Assembly: GCF_003024195.1 (NCBI RefSeq) | Contig: NZ_KZ679063.1 | Span: forward strand, 1 to 64,000 | DNA: 64,000 nucleotides | Direction: 5' to 3' | Source: Streptomyces dioscori | GTDB lineage: Bacteria > Actinomycetota > Actinomycetes > Streptomycetales > Streptomycetaceae | Shown: in pieces, positions 1 through 7,023 of the stretch | Position numbering within the stretch: position 1 is the first letter of the stretch | Layout: each line of letters begins with the position of its first letter | The notes under the pieces: model-generated | Database searches by the model: none | The model's input: only the letters and a program-made list of their open reading frames with translations | What the model was told of the DNA's origin: nothing | Translations under genes and position numbers: made by a program

Positions 1-90
1 ATCTACACCGTCTTCGCCGCACTCTCCATCCCCTTCGTCCTCAAATTCGTCAAGGAGACCAAGGGCAAGACCCTGGAAGAGATGGGCTGA
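1..90 (+). CDS. Sugar-porter MFS transporter, C-terminal fragment (cut by window edge)
   Basis: Reading from base 1 gives 29 residues and a TGA at 88-90. The fragment is a hydrophobic last membrane segment followed by a cytoplasmic tail, FVKETKGKTLEEMG. The ETKGKTLEE signature is the conserved end of sugar-porter family MFS proteins (xylose, arabinose or glucose proton symporters), so the missing part should be about 430 residues of twelve-helix permease in the inner membrane. The substrate cannot be judged from the tail. A perfect hairpin lies 10 bases downstream and the next gene is convergent, so this is the last gene of its unit. Confidence 0.75.
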   Translation: MYTVFAALSIPFVLKFVKETKGKTLEEMG

Positions 91-100
91 CGCACGCTAC

Positions 101-128
101 GGACCAGCCGGTCCGGTCCGGCTGGTCC
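101..128. terminator. Hairpin between convergent MFS and lipoate ligase genes
   Basis: Perfect 11-bp stem (101-111 with 118-128, GGACCAGCCGG/CCGGCTGGTCC) and a 6-base loop. It has no T-tract, as is usual in Streptomyces. It sits 10 bases after the MFS stop and 51 bases from the end of the convergent ligase gene, so it probably serves both. Confidence 0.7.
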
Positions 129-178
129 GGCCGGGCCGTCGCGCGCGGCGCGCAGCACCGCACGCAGCACCGCCGGGT

Positions 179-1243
179 TCAGGGGAGGCGGGCCGTCCAC
201 TCCGGCGTGGAGAACTTCGTGCGCATGAGTTCACGCGCACGCGCCATCTCCGTGTCCGTCACCTTGCCGGCGGCGAGCCCGTAACGGGTCCTGAACGATG
301 AGATCAGCCCCGCGATGATGGCCTCCCGTGCCAGGCCGGTCTGCCGCCGCAGCGGATCCACTCGCTTCTTCGCGCTCCTCGTGCCCTTGTCCGACAGCTT
401 CTCCCGCCCCGTGCGCAGCACACTGAGCATCTTGTCGGCGTCGATGTCGTAGGCCATCGTCACGTGGTGCAGAACGGCGCCGGGCCCTCCGTCCGGTCCC
501 ACGATGCGCTTCTGCGCCGCGCCGGCGATCTTCCCCTGGTCGGTGGCTATGTCGTTCAACGGCTGGTACCAGGCCTTGATCCCCATCTCGCCGAGCGCGT
601 CGAGCACCCAGTCGTCGAGGTAGGCGTAGCTGTCCTGGAAGGACAGCCCCTGCACCAGAGCGTCCGGCACGGAGAGGGAATAGGTGATCGTGTTGCCGGG
701 CTCCACGAACATCGCCCCGCCACCGGAGATCCGGCGTACGACCTCGATGCCGTGTTCGCGGGCGCTGTCGACATCGACTTCGTTACGCAGGGACTGGAAG
801 CTGCCGATGATGACCGCCGGGGCCGCCCACTCCCACACCCTGAGCGTCGGCGGCCGACGACCGGCGGCGACCTCAGCGGTGAGCGCTTCGTCCAGCGCCA
901 TGTGGAGCCCAGGACTCTGCGGGCCGTCGTGGATCAGCTGCCAGTCGTAGTCGGTCCAGTCGCTGGCGTGCGCGAGCGCCCGGCGTACGGCGATGCCGAC
1001 GCCGTCGGACGTCAATCCGTACATGACCGTGCCGTCCGGCACCGCCCTGTCGACGCGGGCCGCAAGACCGGCCGCGTCGGTGTCCGCCGGAGCGCCGTCC
1101 AGCGCGCGGTTCATCGCGTCGAGTGCCTCGTCCGGTTCGAGGAAGAAGTCGCCCGTGACCCGGGGGTGCCGCAGCACGCCGTCCTCCACGTCGACATCCA
1201 CGACGATCAGCTTGCCGCCAGGAACTTTGTACTCACCGTGCAC
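179..1243 (-). CDS. Lipoate-protein ligase A family protein (354 aa)
   Basis: ATP-dependent attachment of lipoate (or octanoate) to lipoyl domains of 2-oxoacid dehydrogenases and GcvH in the cytoplasm. The first about 90 residues (HGEYKVPGGKLIVVDVDVE) resemble the accessory domain that is C-terminal in E. coli LplA, so the domain order is swapped. The catalytic domain follows, with RRISGGGAMFVEPGN, the nucleotide/lipoyl-binding loop of the family, and the lysine motif GKIAGAAQ followed by VLHHVTM. The GTG start at 1243 is chosen because AGGAGAAAGGA lies just upstream and the HGEYKVPGG block is the usual N-terminus. An in-frame start at 1336 would add 31 unconserved residues. Biotin ligase is less likely given the GKIAG motif. 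Confidence 0.85.
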   Translation of the reverse strand: MHGEYKVPGGKLIVVDVDVEDGVLRHPRVTGDFFLEPDEALDAMNRALDGAPADTDAAGLAARVDRAVPDGTVMYGLTSDGVGIAVRRALAHASDWTDYDWQLIHDGPQSPGLHMALDEALTAEVAAGRRPPTLRVWEWAAPAVIIGSFQSLRNEVDVDSAREHGIEVVRRISGGGAMFVEPGNTITYSLSVPDALVQGLSFQDSYAYLDDWVLDALGEMGIKAWYQPLNDIATDQGKIAGAAQKRIVGPDGGPGAVLHHVTMAYDIDADKMLSVLRTGREKLSDKGTRSAKKRVDPLRRQTGLAREAIIAGLISSFRTRYGLAAGKVTDTEMARARELMRTKFSTPEWTARLP

Positions 1244-1375
1244 GAATATCGCCGTCCTTTCTCCTGCAAGGTTCAACAGTGTGAAAGGAGGGCGTGTTCC
1301 CGGGGGTCGGAGACAGAAAGCGCGCAGCCGGCGCACCCGTGCTGTCCTGTACGTTGCCCGGCGTCACCCGGCGCG

Positions 1376-1954
1376 TCAGCCGGCCCGGTAGAGACCTCGG
1401 CCGGCTCGCTGGATCCGCGAAGTGCCGACAAGCCGGTCGAGCGTACTGCGCACGGCGTTGATGGCTCCGCTGTCGGTGTCACGGCCGAGCGCCGCGGCCA
1501 CGTCGCGGGCCCGGACTTCTTTGTCGGCGATGTGCGTGAAGTACTCGATGATCTGCTCGGTGAGCTGTCCGTACTGCTGCTGTTGCTCGGGCGCCTTGGA
1601 ACGCGGGGCGTCGGCAGCACGAGAAGCACGTTCCTCCCGCCCGCCTTGGGATTCCGCGGGGGCGGTGTCGTCCGACGGCGGCTCCGCCGCTCGGGAGGGG
1701 GCGACCTCCTGCACCGTCTGCGCAGCGTGGTGCCGATCGGTGTTCCCGGTCGTGGCGGACTGTGTCGCGCCGGGCGAGTCGGACATCAGGACCGACAGGG
1801 CGCTCAGAGCCCGCTGGACCGAGTCGAGGTGCGCGACGACCGCGGCCAGTTCCCTCTCCAGCGCCCGCTTCTGCAGCTCCAGGCGGGCCAGATCCCCCTG
1901 GAGGCTCTCAGCGGTGGTTTCGATGTTGTGCGCCGTGTGAGTTGCCGGGACCAT
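1376..1954 (-). CDS. Coiled-coil protein with C-terminal winged-helix-like domain (192 aa)
   Basis: Not assigned to a named family. Residues 15-60 form an acidic and basic heptad-like coiled coil (ESLQGDLARLELQKRALERE). A low-complexity Ser/Ala/Glu linker with a Gln run follows. The last about 65 residues (LTEQIIEYFTHIADKEVRARDVAAALG onward) look like a winged helix of the kind that senses dimerised coiled coils in actinobacterial regulators. It is soluble with no signal peptide. It lies 132 bases upstream of the ligase gene on the same strand. A DNA-binding role is inference from the fold pattern only. Confidence 0.7.
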   Translation of the reverse strand: MVPATHTAHNIETTAESLQGDLARLELQKRALERELAAVVAHLDSVQRALSALSVLMSDSPGATQSATTGNTDRHHAAQTVQEVAPSRAAEPPSDDTAPAESQGGREERASRAADAPRSKAPEQQQQYGQLTEQIIEYFTHIADKEVRARDVAAALGRDTDSGAINAVRSTLDRLVGTSRIQRAGRGLYRAG

Positions 1955-2165
1955 GGCTTCCTCTCATCCTCACTCCCATGCACCGGGCCGTGCCCGGCCC
2001 AGGGTTATGGGGCCGCACGGTTGGGACGCCGGGACGGGTACCTCGTGACATCGTTGGGAGGAGCATACTCTTCACCACAGACGCACCAGTACGCGACGAA
2101 TCGGAAGATGCAGTAGAGGGTGCCACTGTCCTGAGCCGCAGCCGAGACGGCCGTGCGTCGTGCGG

Positions 2166-2357
2166 TCAGGGCCGGCAGGGAGCGGAACGCGGCGGTTCCA
2201 GCCGGCCCAGTTTCTCGGCGGTCTCCCGGATGCGCGCGTCGACGTCGGCCAGTTGCTGCCGCAGCATGCGGACCCGCTCCGTGAGCACGGCTGCTTCCGC
2301 CGCCAGGAACACGGAGGCTGCTGTGGGATCGTCGTCGTGATCGAAATCGTGGTTCAT
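2166..2357 (-). CDS. Small coiled-coil protein (63 aa) behind a TGTCACA promoter
   Basis: Unrecognised small protein. The N-terminus is acidic (MNHDFDHDDD). Residues 20-52 are a regular amphipathic helix (AVLTERVRMLRQQLADVDARIRE) likely to form a short coiled coil, and the tail is Pro/Arg rich. The start is well supported by AGAAGGA eight bases upstream. A perfect TGTCACA-N16-GGTC promoter lies at 2413-2439, giving a leader of about 50 bases, which argues that the gene is real and part of the local stress regulon. Confidence 0.65.
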   Translation of the reverse strand: MNHDFDHDDDPTAASVFLAAEAAVLTERVRMLRQQLADVDARIRETAEKLGRLEPPRSAPCRP

Positions 2358-2412
2358 CGGGTGTCCTTCTGCGGCAGGTCACAAGAGAGACCGGAAGGCC
2401 CCTACCCGCTCT

Positions 2413-2439
2413 GACCGAACAGCAGGAGCCTCTGTGACA
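2413..2439 (-). promoter_or_regulatory. ECF41-like promoter of the 63-aa protein
   Basis: On the minus strand TGTCACA (2439-2433), 16-base spacer, then GGTC (2416-2413) followed by AGAG. A second TGTCACA lies 18 bases further upstream (2457-2451) without a matching GGTC. Same geometry as eight other exact sites in the window. Confidence 0.75.
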
Positions 2440-2489
2440 GACACCGATCGTGTGACACCTTGTGCGCCGGGAGCTCGCCGATGCCGGCC

Positions 2490-3037
2490 TCAGGGCAGCA
2501 GACTCCGCAGGGGGACAGCGGGGTCGGACAGTGCGCCGTCCTCCGTCACGGCCTCGGATTCGATGAGCGAGCGGATGTCGTCGATGACGTCCCACACATT
2601 GACGCTCATCCCGGCCAGGACGCGGCTGCCGGACATCCAGAACGCGATGAAGCGCCGCTCGTCGGGCTCACCGCGGAGGACGACACGGTCGTAGCCGCCT
2701 GGCTCCGTGTAGCCGGTGTACTCCATGCCGAGGTCGTACTGGTCGGTGTAGAAGTAGGGCAGCCGGCCGTGGACCGCGTCCTTTCCGAGCATGCTCTAGG
2801 CCGCGGTACGCGGTTGGTGCAGGGCGTTGGCCCAGTGCTCCACGCGCAGGTGCCGGCCGAGCTTCGGGTGGAAGGCGTTGGCGACGTCCCCGGCGGCGAA
2901 GACGGCGGGGTCCGAGGTCCGCAGATGCGCGTCGGTGACGATGCCGTTGTCCACATCGAGGCCCGCTGCCTCGGCGAGGCCGACGTTGGGATGATGCCGA
3001 CTCCCACCACGACGGCGTCCGCGGGCAGATGACGGCC
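2490..3037 (-). pseudogene. C-terminal half of an FAD-dependent ferredoxin-reductase-type oxidoreductase, frameshifted and interrupted
   Basis: The minus strand encodes the last half of a class of NAD(P)H:FAD reductases. It starts at LPADAVVVGVGIIP, changes frame near 2990 where a C seems to be missing from the Pro codon, and continues as NVGLAEAAGLDVDNG, FAAGDVAN (the second FAD motif) and RVEHWANALHQ. It then meets an in-frame TAG at about 2800 and resumes as MLGKDAVHGRLPYFYTDQYD to the natural end. The last 100 residues are an intact reductase C-terminal domain and have an ATG, but would not make a working enzyme. The N-terminal FAD and NAD folds are absent because the gene is joined to a piece of aceE at about 3037. 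Confidence 0.75.
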
Positions 3038-3475
3038 GTCGCCCGAGCCGTCACCGTCCTTGCCGCGGAAGAAGTGGTGGAACCCGATCTCGTAGAGCCA
3101 GGCCGCCGAGGCGTACGTGGCGATGTGGCCGCCCAGTCCGAGGGGTGCCCCACGGGTGACCATGGCCGCCGCGTTCCACCGGTTGAGCGCGGTGATCCTG
3201 GTCTCCATGGCCAGGTCGCCGTCGAACGCGGGCTGGGCCGAGGCGGGGACGGTGTTGATGTAGTCCGAGGTCAACAGGCCGGGCAGGGACATCCCGGACC
3301 GGGTCGCGAACTCGTGCACACGGCGCAGGAGATACACCGCCCGGTCCGGCCCGGCGTTGCGCACGACGGCGTCGAGAGAGGCCTGCCATTCGGCGGTCTC
3401 CTCGCGGTCGCGGTCGGGCAGCTGGTCGAGCTCACTGGTCACGGGGGACTCGGTGGGCCGGGACGGAACACTCAT
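3038..3475 (-). pseudogene. 5' fragment of pyruvate dehydrogenase E1 (aceE-like)
   Basis: An ATG at 3475 with AGGAAGG five bases upstream begins about 146 residues that match the head of homodimeric pyruvate dehydrogenase E1: DYINTVPASAQPAFDGD, RWNAAAMVTRG, GGHIATYASAAWLYEIGFHHF and FRGKDGDGSGD. The family normally runs to about 900 residues, with thiamine pyrophosphate binding further on, so only about a sixth remains. Immediately after SGD the reading passes without a stop into LPADAVVV of a flavin reductase. GACGGC is present at the joint and may be the microhomology of the deletion. The retained ribosome site means a chimeric peptide could still be made, but no activity is expected. Confidence 0.75.
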
Positions 3476-3524
3476 GACAGCCTTCCTGGCAGGGCAGGGG
3501 AGAAGGAGGCGCCGGCACTCTCGC

Positions 3525-4019
3525 CTACTCCACGAAGTAGGAGTCGTGCTTGTCGAAGAACGCGTCCCGCTCCTCGTCCGAGGCGTGCGCCAGTTGGGAC
3601 ACCTGCTCGAAGTACTCCTCACGGGGCGCTCCGGGGGTGAACAGCAGGAGCATGTCGGCCGGGGCGTCGGAGTCGTTGCGGAAGGCGTGCAGGCCGCCTT
3701 GCGGCACATGAAGGAAATCGCCCTTGCGCGCGTCGATCCACTGCACGCCGTCGAACACCCGGACCGTTCCGTCCAGGATGTAGAAGGACTCCGAGATCCG
3801 CTTGTGGAAGTGGGTCTTGGGACCGCCTGCCCTCGGCTTCATCTCCACTCGGTACAGCCCGAACTCTCCCCGGGTGGTCTCGGTGGTGGCCAGATAGTGG
3901 GTGGCGCTCTGGCCCGCGCCGCTGACGCCGAGGGCCGGAGGGGTGGCCGCGGGCCGGAAGACGGCGCTGACCTCACCGTCCTCGCCCCAGTACTTCTGCT
4001 CGGGATAGGGATACGACAT
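3525..4019 (-). CDS. Cupin-domain protein (164 aa)
   Basis: Single beta-barrel cupin. Motif 1 is around THFHKRISESFYILDG (two His and one Glu as metal ligands) and motif 2 around GDFLHVPQGGLHAFRN (final His), so the metal site looks complete. The ending (EEYFEQVSQLAHASDEERDAFFDKHD) is typical of quercetinase/oxalate-like single cupins whose substrate is unknown. The start MSYPYPEQKYW at 4019 has AAAGGAA upstream. Longer in-frame starts read into the promoter region. Two TGTCACA-N16-GGTC promoters in tandem (4094-4120 and 4236-4262) precede it. It is the only intact gene within a run of pseudogenes. Confidence 0.85.
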   Translation of the reverse strand: MSYPYPEQKYWGEDGEVSAVFRPAATPPALGVSGAGQSATHYLATTETTRGEFGLYRVEMKPRAGGPKTHFHKRISESFYILDGTVRVFDGVQWIDARKGDFLHVPQGGLHAFRNDSDAPADMLLLFTPGAPREEYFEQVSQLAHASDEERDAFFDKHDSYFVE

Positions 4020-4093
4020 AACGGTGTTCCTTTCATGGCGGTTCGCGCCGAGGCGGCGGCACGGAACGACGTGACGGTCCGTTCTACCCACAA

Positions 4094-4120
4094 GACCGGT
4101 GGGCGTGTACCGGTGTGACA
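4094..4120 (-). promoter_or_regulatory. ECF41-like promoter, proximal, of the cupin gene
   Basis: Minus strand TGTCACA (4120-4114), 16 bases, GGTC (4097-4094). The -35 lies inside a perfect 15-base palindrome CCGGTGTGACACCGG (4110-4124), which might also bind a repressor. About 75 bases upstream of the cupin ATG. Confidence 0.75.
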
Positions 4121-4235
4121 CCGGCCTACGCCTCGAAGGGTCAGCCGAACATGCCGACCTGGTAGCCGCCTGCTGGCTGCCGGCTGACGGTTGATGACGT
4201 TGATGCGGTTGTAGGCGCAATGGTTGCGGCCCATT

Positions 4236-4262
4236 GACCGGACACCCTGGCGTTCTGTGACA
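4236..4262 (-). promoter_or_regulatory. ECF41-like promoter, distal, toward the cupin gene
   Basis: Minus strand TGTCACA (4262-4256), 16 bases, GGTC (4239-4236), then AATG. The 210 bases between this site and the cupin start hold no convincing gene. The site is therefore either a second cupin promoter or the surviving promoter of a deleted gene. Confidence 0.65.
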
Positions 4263-4459
4263 CGGGAACACCACTGTTCACACCGGATACCATCGAACGT
4301 GTGGGCGTGGTCCCTCGATGTCCGGAGCCGTGCCCACGGCCCGTGACGGAGCTCGCCCGTGACGGGGCCGGCAAACACACCGTTGGCGAACGAACCGAGG
4401 TGACCGCCCTGGCAGTCGAAGGCGTTCTGCACCCCGGCCTCATCGTGCCGGTCGGGCAC

Positions 4460-4975
4460 ATGGAGCCCGTGCCGCGCCGCATCCGGGGTCTGATCGGCGG
4501 CCGTGTCGTCTTCGATACGCGCCGCGCCCTCTACGTCTGGGAATGGCAGGCCTACCCGCAGTACAGCATTCCCGTCGAGGACCTGCAGCGTACGGGTGGA
4601 GGTGGAGGGAGTGGTGCTGGCGGAGGCGTCCGACTGCGTGAAGCTGTTCGAGACCGGGCCGCCCACCCGTTACTACCTCGACCGCACCCGAATCGACTGG
4701 GGTCGGCTGCGGCAGTCGGACACCGTGACCAGGAGTCCCTGCAAGGGGACGACGAGCGCCTACTGGTCGTTGGACGGTGCCCCCCCCGGACGGGGGCCGA
4801 CATCGCCTGGACGTACGACTTCCCCACGATTCACGCCAACCGCATCGCGGGAATGACCGCGTTCTACAACGAGCACGTGGATCTCTACGTCGACGGCACG
4901 TTGCTGCCCAGTTCCTCCGACAGCAACGGTCCTACCCCCGGACAGGGGCCTCGCGGCCACGACCGGACGGTGTGA
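4460..4975 (+). pseudogene. DUF427 double-domain protein, two frameshifts
   Basis: The ATG at 4460 opens MEPVPRRIRGLIGG and continues with ALYVWEWQAYPQYSIPVEDL, the first DUF427 repeat. Near 4590 the homologous reading moves one frame (VEVEGVVLAEASDCVKLFET, PTRYYLDRTRIDW, KGTTSAYWSLDG) and then moves back after a run of eight C at 4782-4789, ending with DIAWTYDFPTIHANRIAGM and FYNEHVDLYVDG. Intact relatives have about 230-260 residues with two such repeats, so part of the linker is also missing. The function of DUF427 is unknown. The C-run could be a slippage or sequencing artefact, but the first shift has no such excuse. Confidence 0.75.
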
Positions 4976-4999
4976 ATCGCCTTCCGTCATGCTGTGCTG

Positions 5000-5026
5000 T
5001 GTCACACGAAAGCTCTCGGCCCGGTC
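5000..5026 (+). promoter_or_regulatory. ECF41-like promoter of the broken alpha/beta hydrolase
   Basis: TGTCACA (5000-5006), 16 bases, GGTC (5023-5026). About 45 bases upstream of the hydrolase start at 5071. The promoter is intact although the gene is not. Confidence 0.75.
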
Positions 5027-5070
5027 TCATGAGGTGAAGCCCGGACTCGCCTCTGCCGAAGGAGTACGCC

Positions 5071-5752
5071 GTGAGCGACGTCATTCTCGAACCCGCCGCC
5101 CAGGATTTCGCCGACGCCACCGCCAAGCCGCCTCTGCTGCACGAACTCGGAGTCTCCCGAGGCCAAGTACCCCGTCGCCATCGAGCAGGCCTACGCCGCC
5201 GCCCGGTGGATCACCACCAGGGGAGCCGAGGAGGGCCTGGACGGCTCGCGTCTCGTAGTCGCCGGCGACTCCGTCGGCGGCAACATGACCGCAGCCCTGA
5301 CACACATGGCCAAGCAGCGCGGCGACGTGGTCTTCCTGCACCAGTCGCTGTACTACCCCGTGACAGACGCCGCCCAGGACACCGAGAGCTACCGGACCTT
5401 CGCGCACGGCCCCCACCTGACGGCGAAGGCCATGGAGTGGTTCTGGGACGCGTATACCACCGATCCCGCCGAACGCGCCCAGATCACCGTGTCCCCGCTG
5501 CGGGCCACCCTCGACGACCTCCGGGGCCTGCCGGCGGCGCTCGTCATCGTCGACGAGAACGACGTGCTGCGCGACGAGGGCGAGGCGTACGCCCGCAAGC
5601 TGATCCAGGCGGGTGTCGCCACCACCAGCATCCGCTACCACGCGACCCTGCACGACTTCATGATGCTGAACCCCGTCCGCGGAACGCAGGCTTCGACCGC
5701 GGCCGTCGAGCAGGCCGTCCACGTCCTGCGCAAGGCACTGGGCACCGACTGA
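5071..5752 (+). pseudogene. Alpha/beta hydrolase (HSL/acetyl-hydrolase type) with internal deletion
   Basis: A GTG at 5071 with AAGGAG upstream starts MSDVILEPAAQDFADATAKP and reaches LLHELG. At about 5150 the reading jumps to another frame and much further into the protein: SPEAKYPVAIEQAYAAARW, then VVAGDSVGGNM with the nucleophile serine, and IHD/LHDFMML with the histidine. Comparison with the family shows that the segment with the HGGG oxyanion-hole motif, about 75 residues, has been deleted with loss of frame. From 5285 onward the ORF is clean to TGA at 5752. Without HGGG no esterase activity is expected. A reading frame running on from 5071 into the next regulator gene is not a real fusion. 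Confidence 0.8.
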
Positions 5753-5803
5753 CCGCCCGACCGACCTCCCGAACGGCAGATACGCGACTGAAAGGCCGAT
5801 CCC

Positions 5804-6523
5804 ATGACTGCACAGAATCCGACCGTCGTCCTCGTACACGGCGCGTTCGCGGACTCCTCCAGCTGGAACGGGGTCGTGGAAAGACTCCAAGCGCACGAAT
5901 ACCCGGTGGTGGCCGCGAGCAATCCGCTGCGGACACTCGGTGGCGACGCCGAGTACGTCAGGCAGCTCGTGGCCTCCATCGAGGGTCCGGTGGTGCTGGT
6001 CGGACACTCCTACGGCGGATCCGTCATCAGCAACGCCGGCAAGGGACTCGGCAACGTCAAGGCACTCGTGTTCGTCGCGGCCTTCCTGCCGGACGAGGGG
6101 GAGAGCGCCATCGCGCTGTCGGGCAAGTTTCCCGGCAGCACCCTCGGCGAGGCCCTTCGGCCGGTGCCCGTCACACTCCCCGACGGCAGCCAGGTCACCG
6201 ACCTGTACATCGAGAAGGGAAAGTTCCACCAGCAGTTCGCCGCCGATGTCGCCGCGGAGACCGCAGGGGTCATGGCGGCCACCCAGCGGCCCGTGACCGA
6301 TGCCGCGCTGGGCGAGGGCGCCTCCGCGCCGGCCTGGCGGGAGATTCCCTCATGGGTGCTGGTGGCCACGGAGGACAGGAACATCCCGCCGCAGGCACAG
6401 ATCTTCATGGCCGAGCGGGCGAACGCCACGGCGGTGCGCGTCGCCGCCTCGCACGCCGTCGGCGTCTCGCGCCCCGGCGAGGTCGCCCGCCTGATCAACG
6501 CGGCGGCTCAGGCCACCCTCTGA
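5804..6523 (+). CDS. Alpha/beta-fold hydrolase (239 aa)
   Basis: Complete small cytoplasmic hydrolase of the esterase/haloperoxidase-like group. Oxyanion strand VVLVHGAFADSSSWNGV sits at residues 9-24 and the nucleophile elbow GHSYGGSV at about residue 67. An acidic residue follows in WVLVATEDRNIPP, and the His is in ASHAVGVSRPGEV near the C-terminus, so the Ser-Asp-His triad is complete. The start has GAAAGG upstream. It follows the broken hydrolase by 51 bases and could be co-transcribed from the promoter at 5000. The substrate cannot be predicted. Similar proteins are often annotated as AcpS-like or salicylate-esterase-like hydrolases without evidence. Confidence 0.85.
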   Translation: MTAQNPTVVLVHGAFADSSSWNGVVERLQAHEYPVVAASNPLRTLGGDAEYVRQLVASIEGPVVLVGHSYGGSVISNAGKGLGNVKALVFVAAFLPDEGESAIALSGKFPGSTLGEALRPVPVTLPDGSQVTDLYIEKGKFHQQFAADVAAETAGVMAATQRPVTDAALGEGASAPAWREIPSWVLVATEDRNIPPQAQIFMAERANATAVRVAASHAVGVSRPGEVARLINAAAQATL

Positions 6524-6593
6524 GACGCCGCGTCCGGGCAGGACCGTGTGACGGCCGGCCGATCACATGGGGGATCGGCCGACCCCACGTTCC

Positions 6594-6623
6594 ACATCGG
6601 AGTACATCGGAGTACATCGGAGC
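6594..6623. repeat. Three 10-bp direct repeats ACATCGGAGT
   Basis: Units at 6594-6603, 6604-6613 and 6614-6623 (the last ends C). The final copy supplies the CGGAG ribosome site of the gene starting at 6626, so the repeat has multiplied the Shine-Dalgarno sequence. Confidence 0.8.
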
Positions 6624-6625
6624 AC

Positions 6626-6973
6626 ATGATGGACACGGACAAGCAGACAGCGGCCCGCGGCCTGGCCGAGATCGAGGCCCATCTCTACCGGGAGGCCCAC
6701 CTCGGTGCGGCCCGCCGGCGCCTGGCCCAATTCACCGCGCGGGCCGACGACTTCAGCCCCGGCCAGAAGCGCGACCTCGAACAGTGGTACCTCGACGAGC
6801 AGCGATACGTGGCGCGCATGGTCACCGATCACATCGCCGACAGCGTCAGCGCCGTGGAGAAGGCGCACCGCATCCGCTTCGGACACTGGCTGCGCGGCAC
6901 ACTGGTGGCCATGACACTGATCACCGTCGTGCTGTTCCTGTGTGCCGCGCTGGTGGTGGGCATGGCCACCTGA
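6626..6973 (+). CDS. Small single-pass membrane protein (115 aa)
   Basis: Residues 1-85 are a charged, helical cytoplasmic part (LAEIEAHLYREAHLGAARRR, KRDLEQWYLDEQRYVARMV). Residues 92-113 form one strong transmembrane helix (GTLVAMTLITVVLFLCAALV) close to the C-terminus, a tail-anchor layout. No family recognised. The start at 6626 (ATGATG) is chosen because CGGAG ends just before it. An earlier in-frame start at 6548 would translate the direct repeats. It precedes the LAL regulator by 50 bases on the same strand, so the two may be co-transcribed. Confidence 0.7.
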   Translation: MMDTDKQTAARGLAEIEAHLYREAHLGAARRRLAQFTARADDFSPGQKRDLEQWYLDEQRYVARMVTDHIADSVSAVEKAHRIRFGHWLRGTLVAMTLITVVLFLCAALVVGMAT

Positions 6974-7023
6974 CCAGCGGCCATGGCCGGGACGCCGGGT
7001 ATCGTGGCAGCCGGGAGGCTGTC

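Noticed and set aside
2044..2050. TGTCACG upstream of the 192-aa coiled-coil gene
   Set aside because: The only matching -10 is at a 15-base spacing, unlike all accepted sites.
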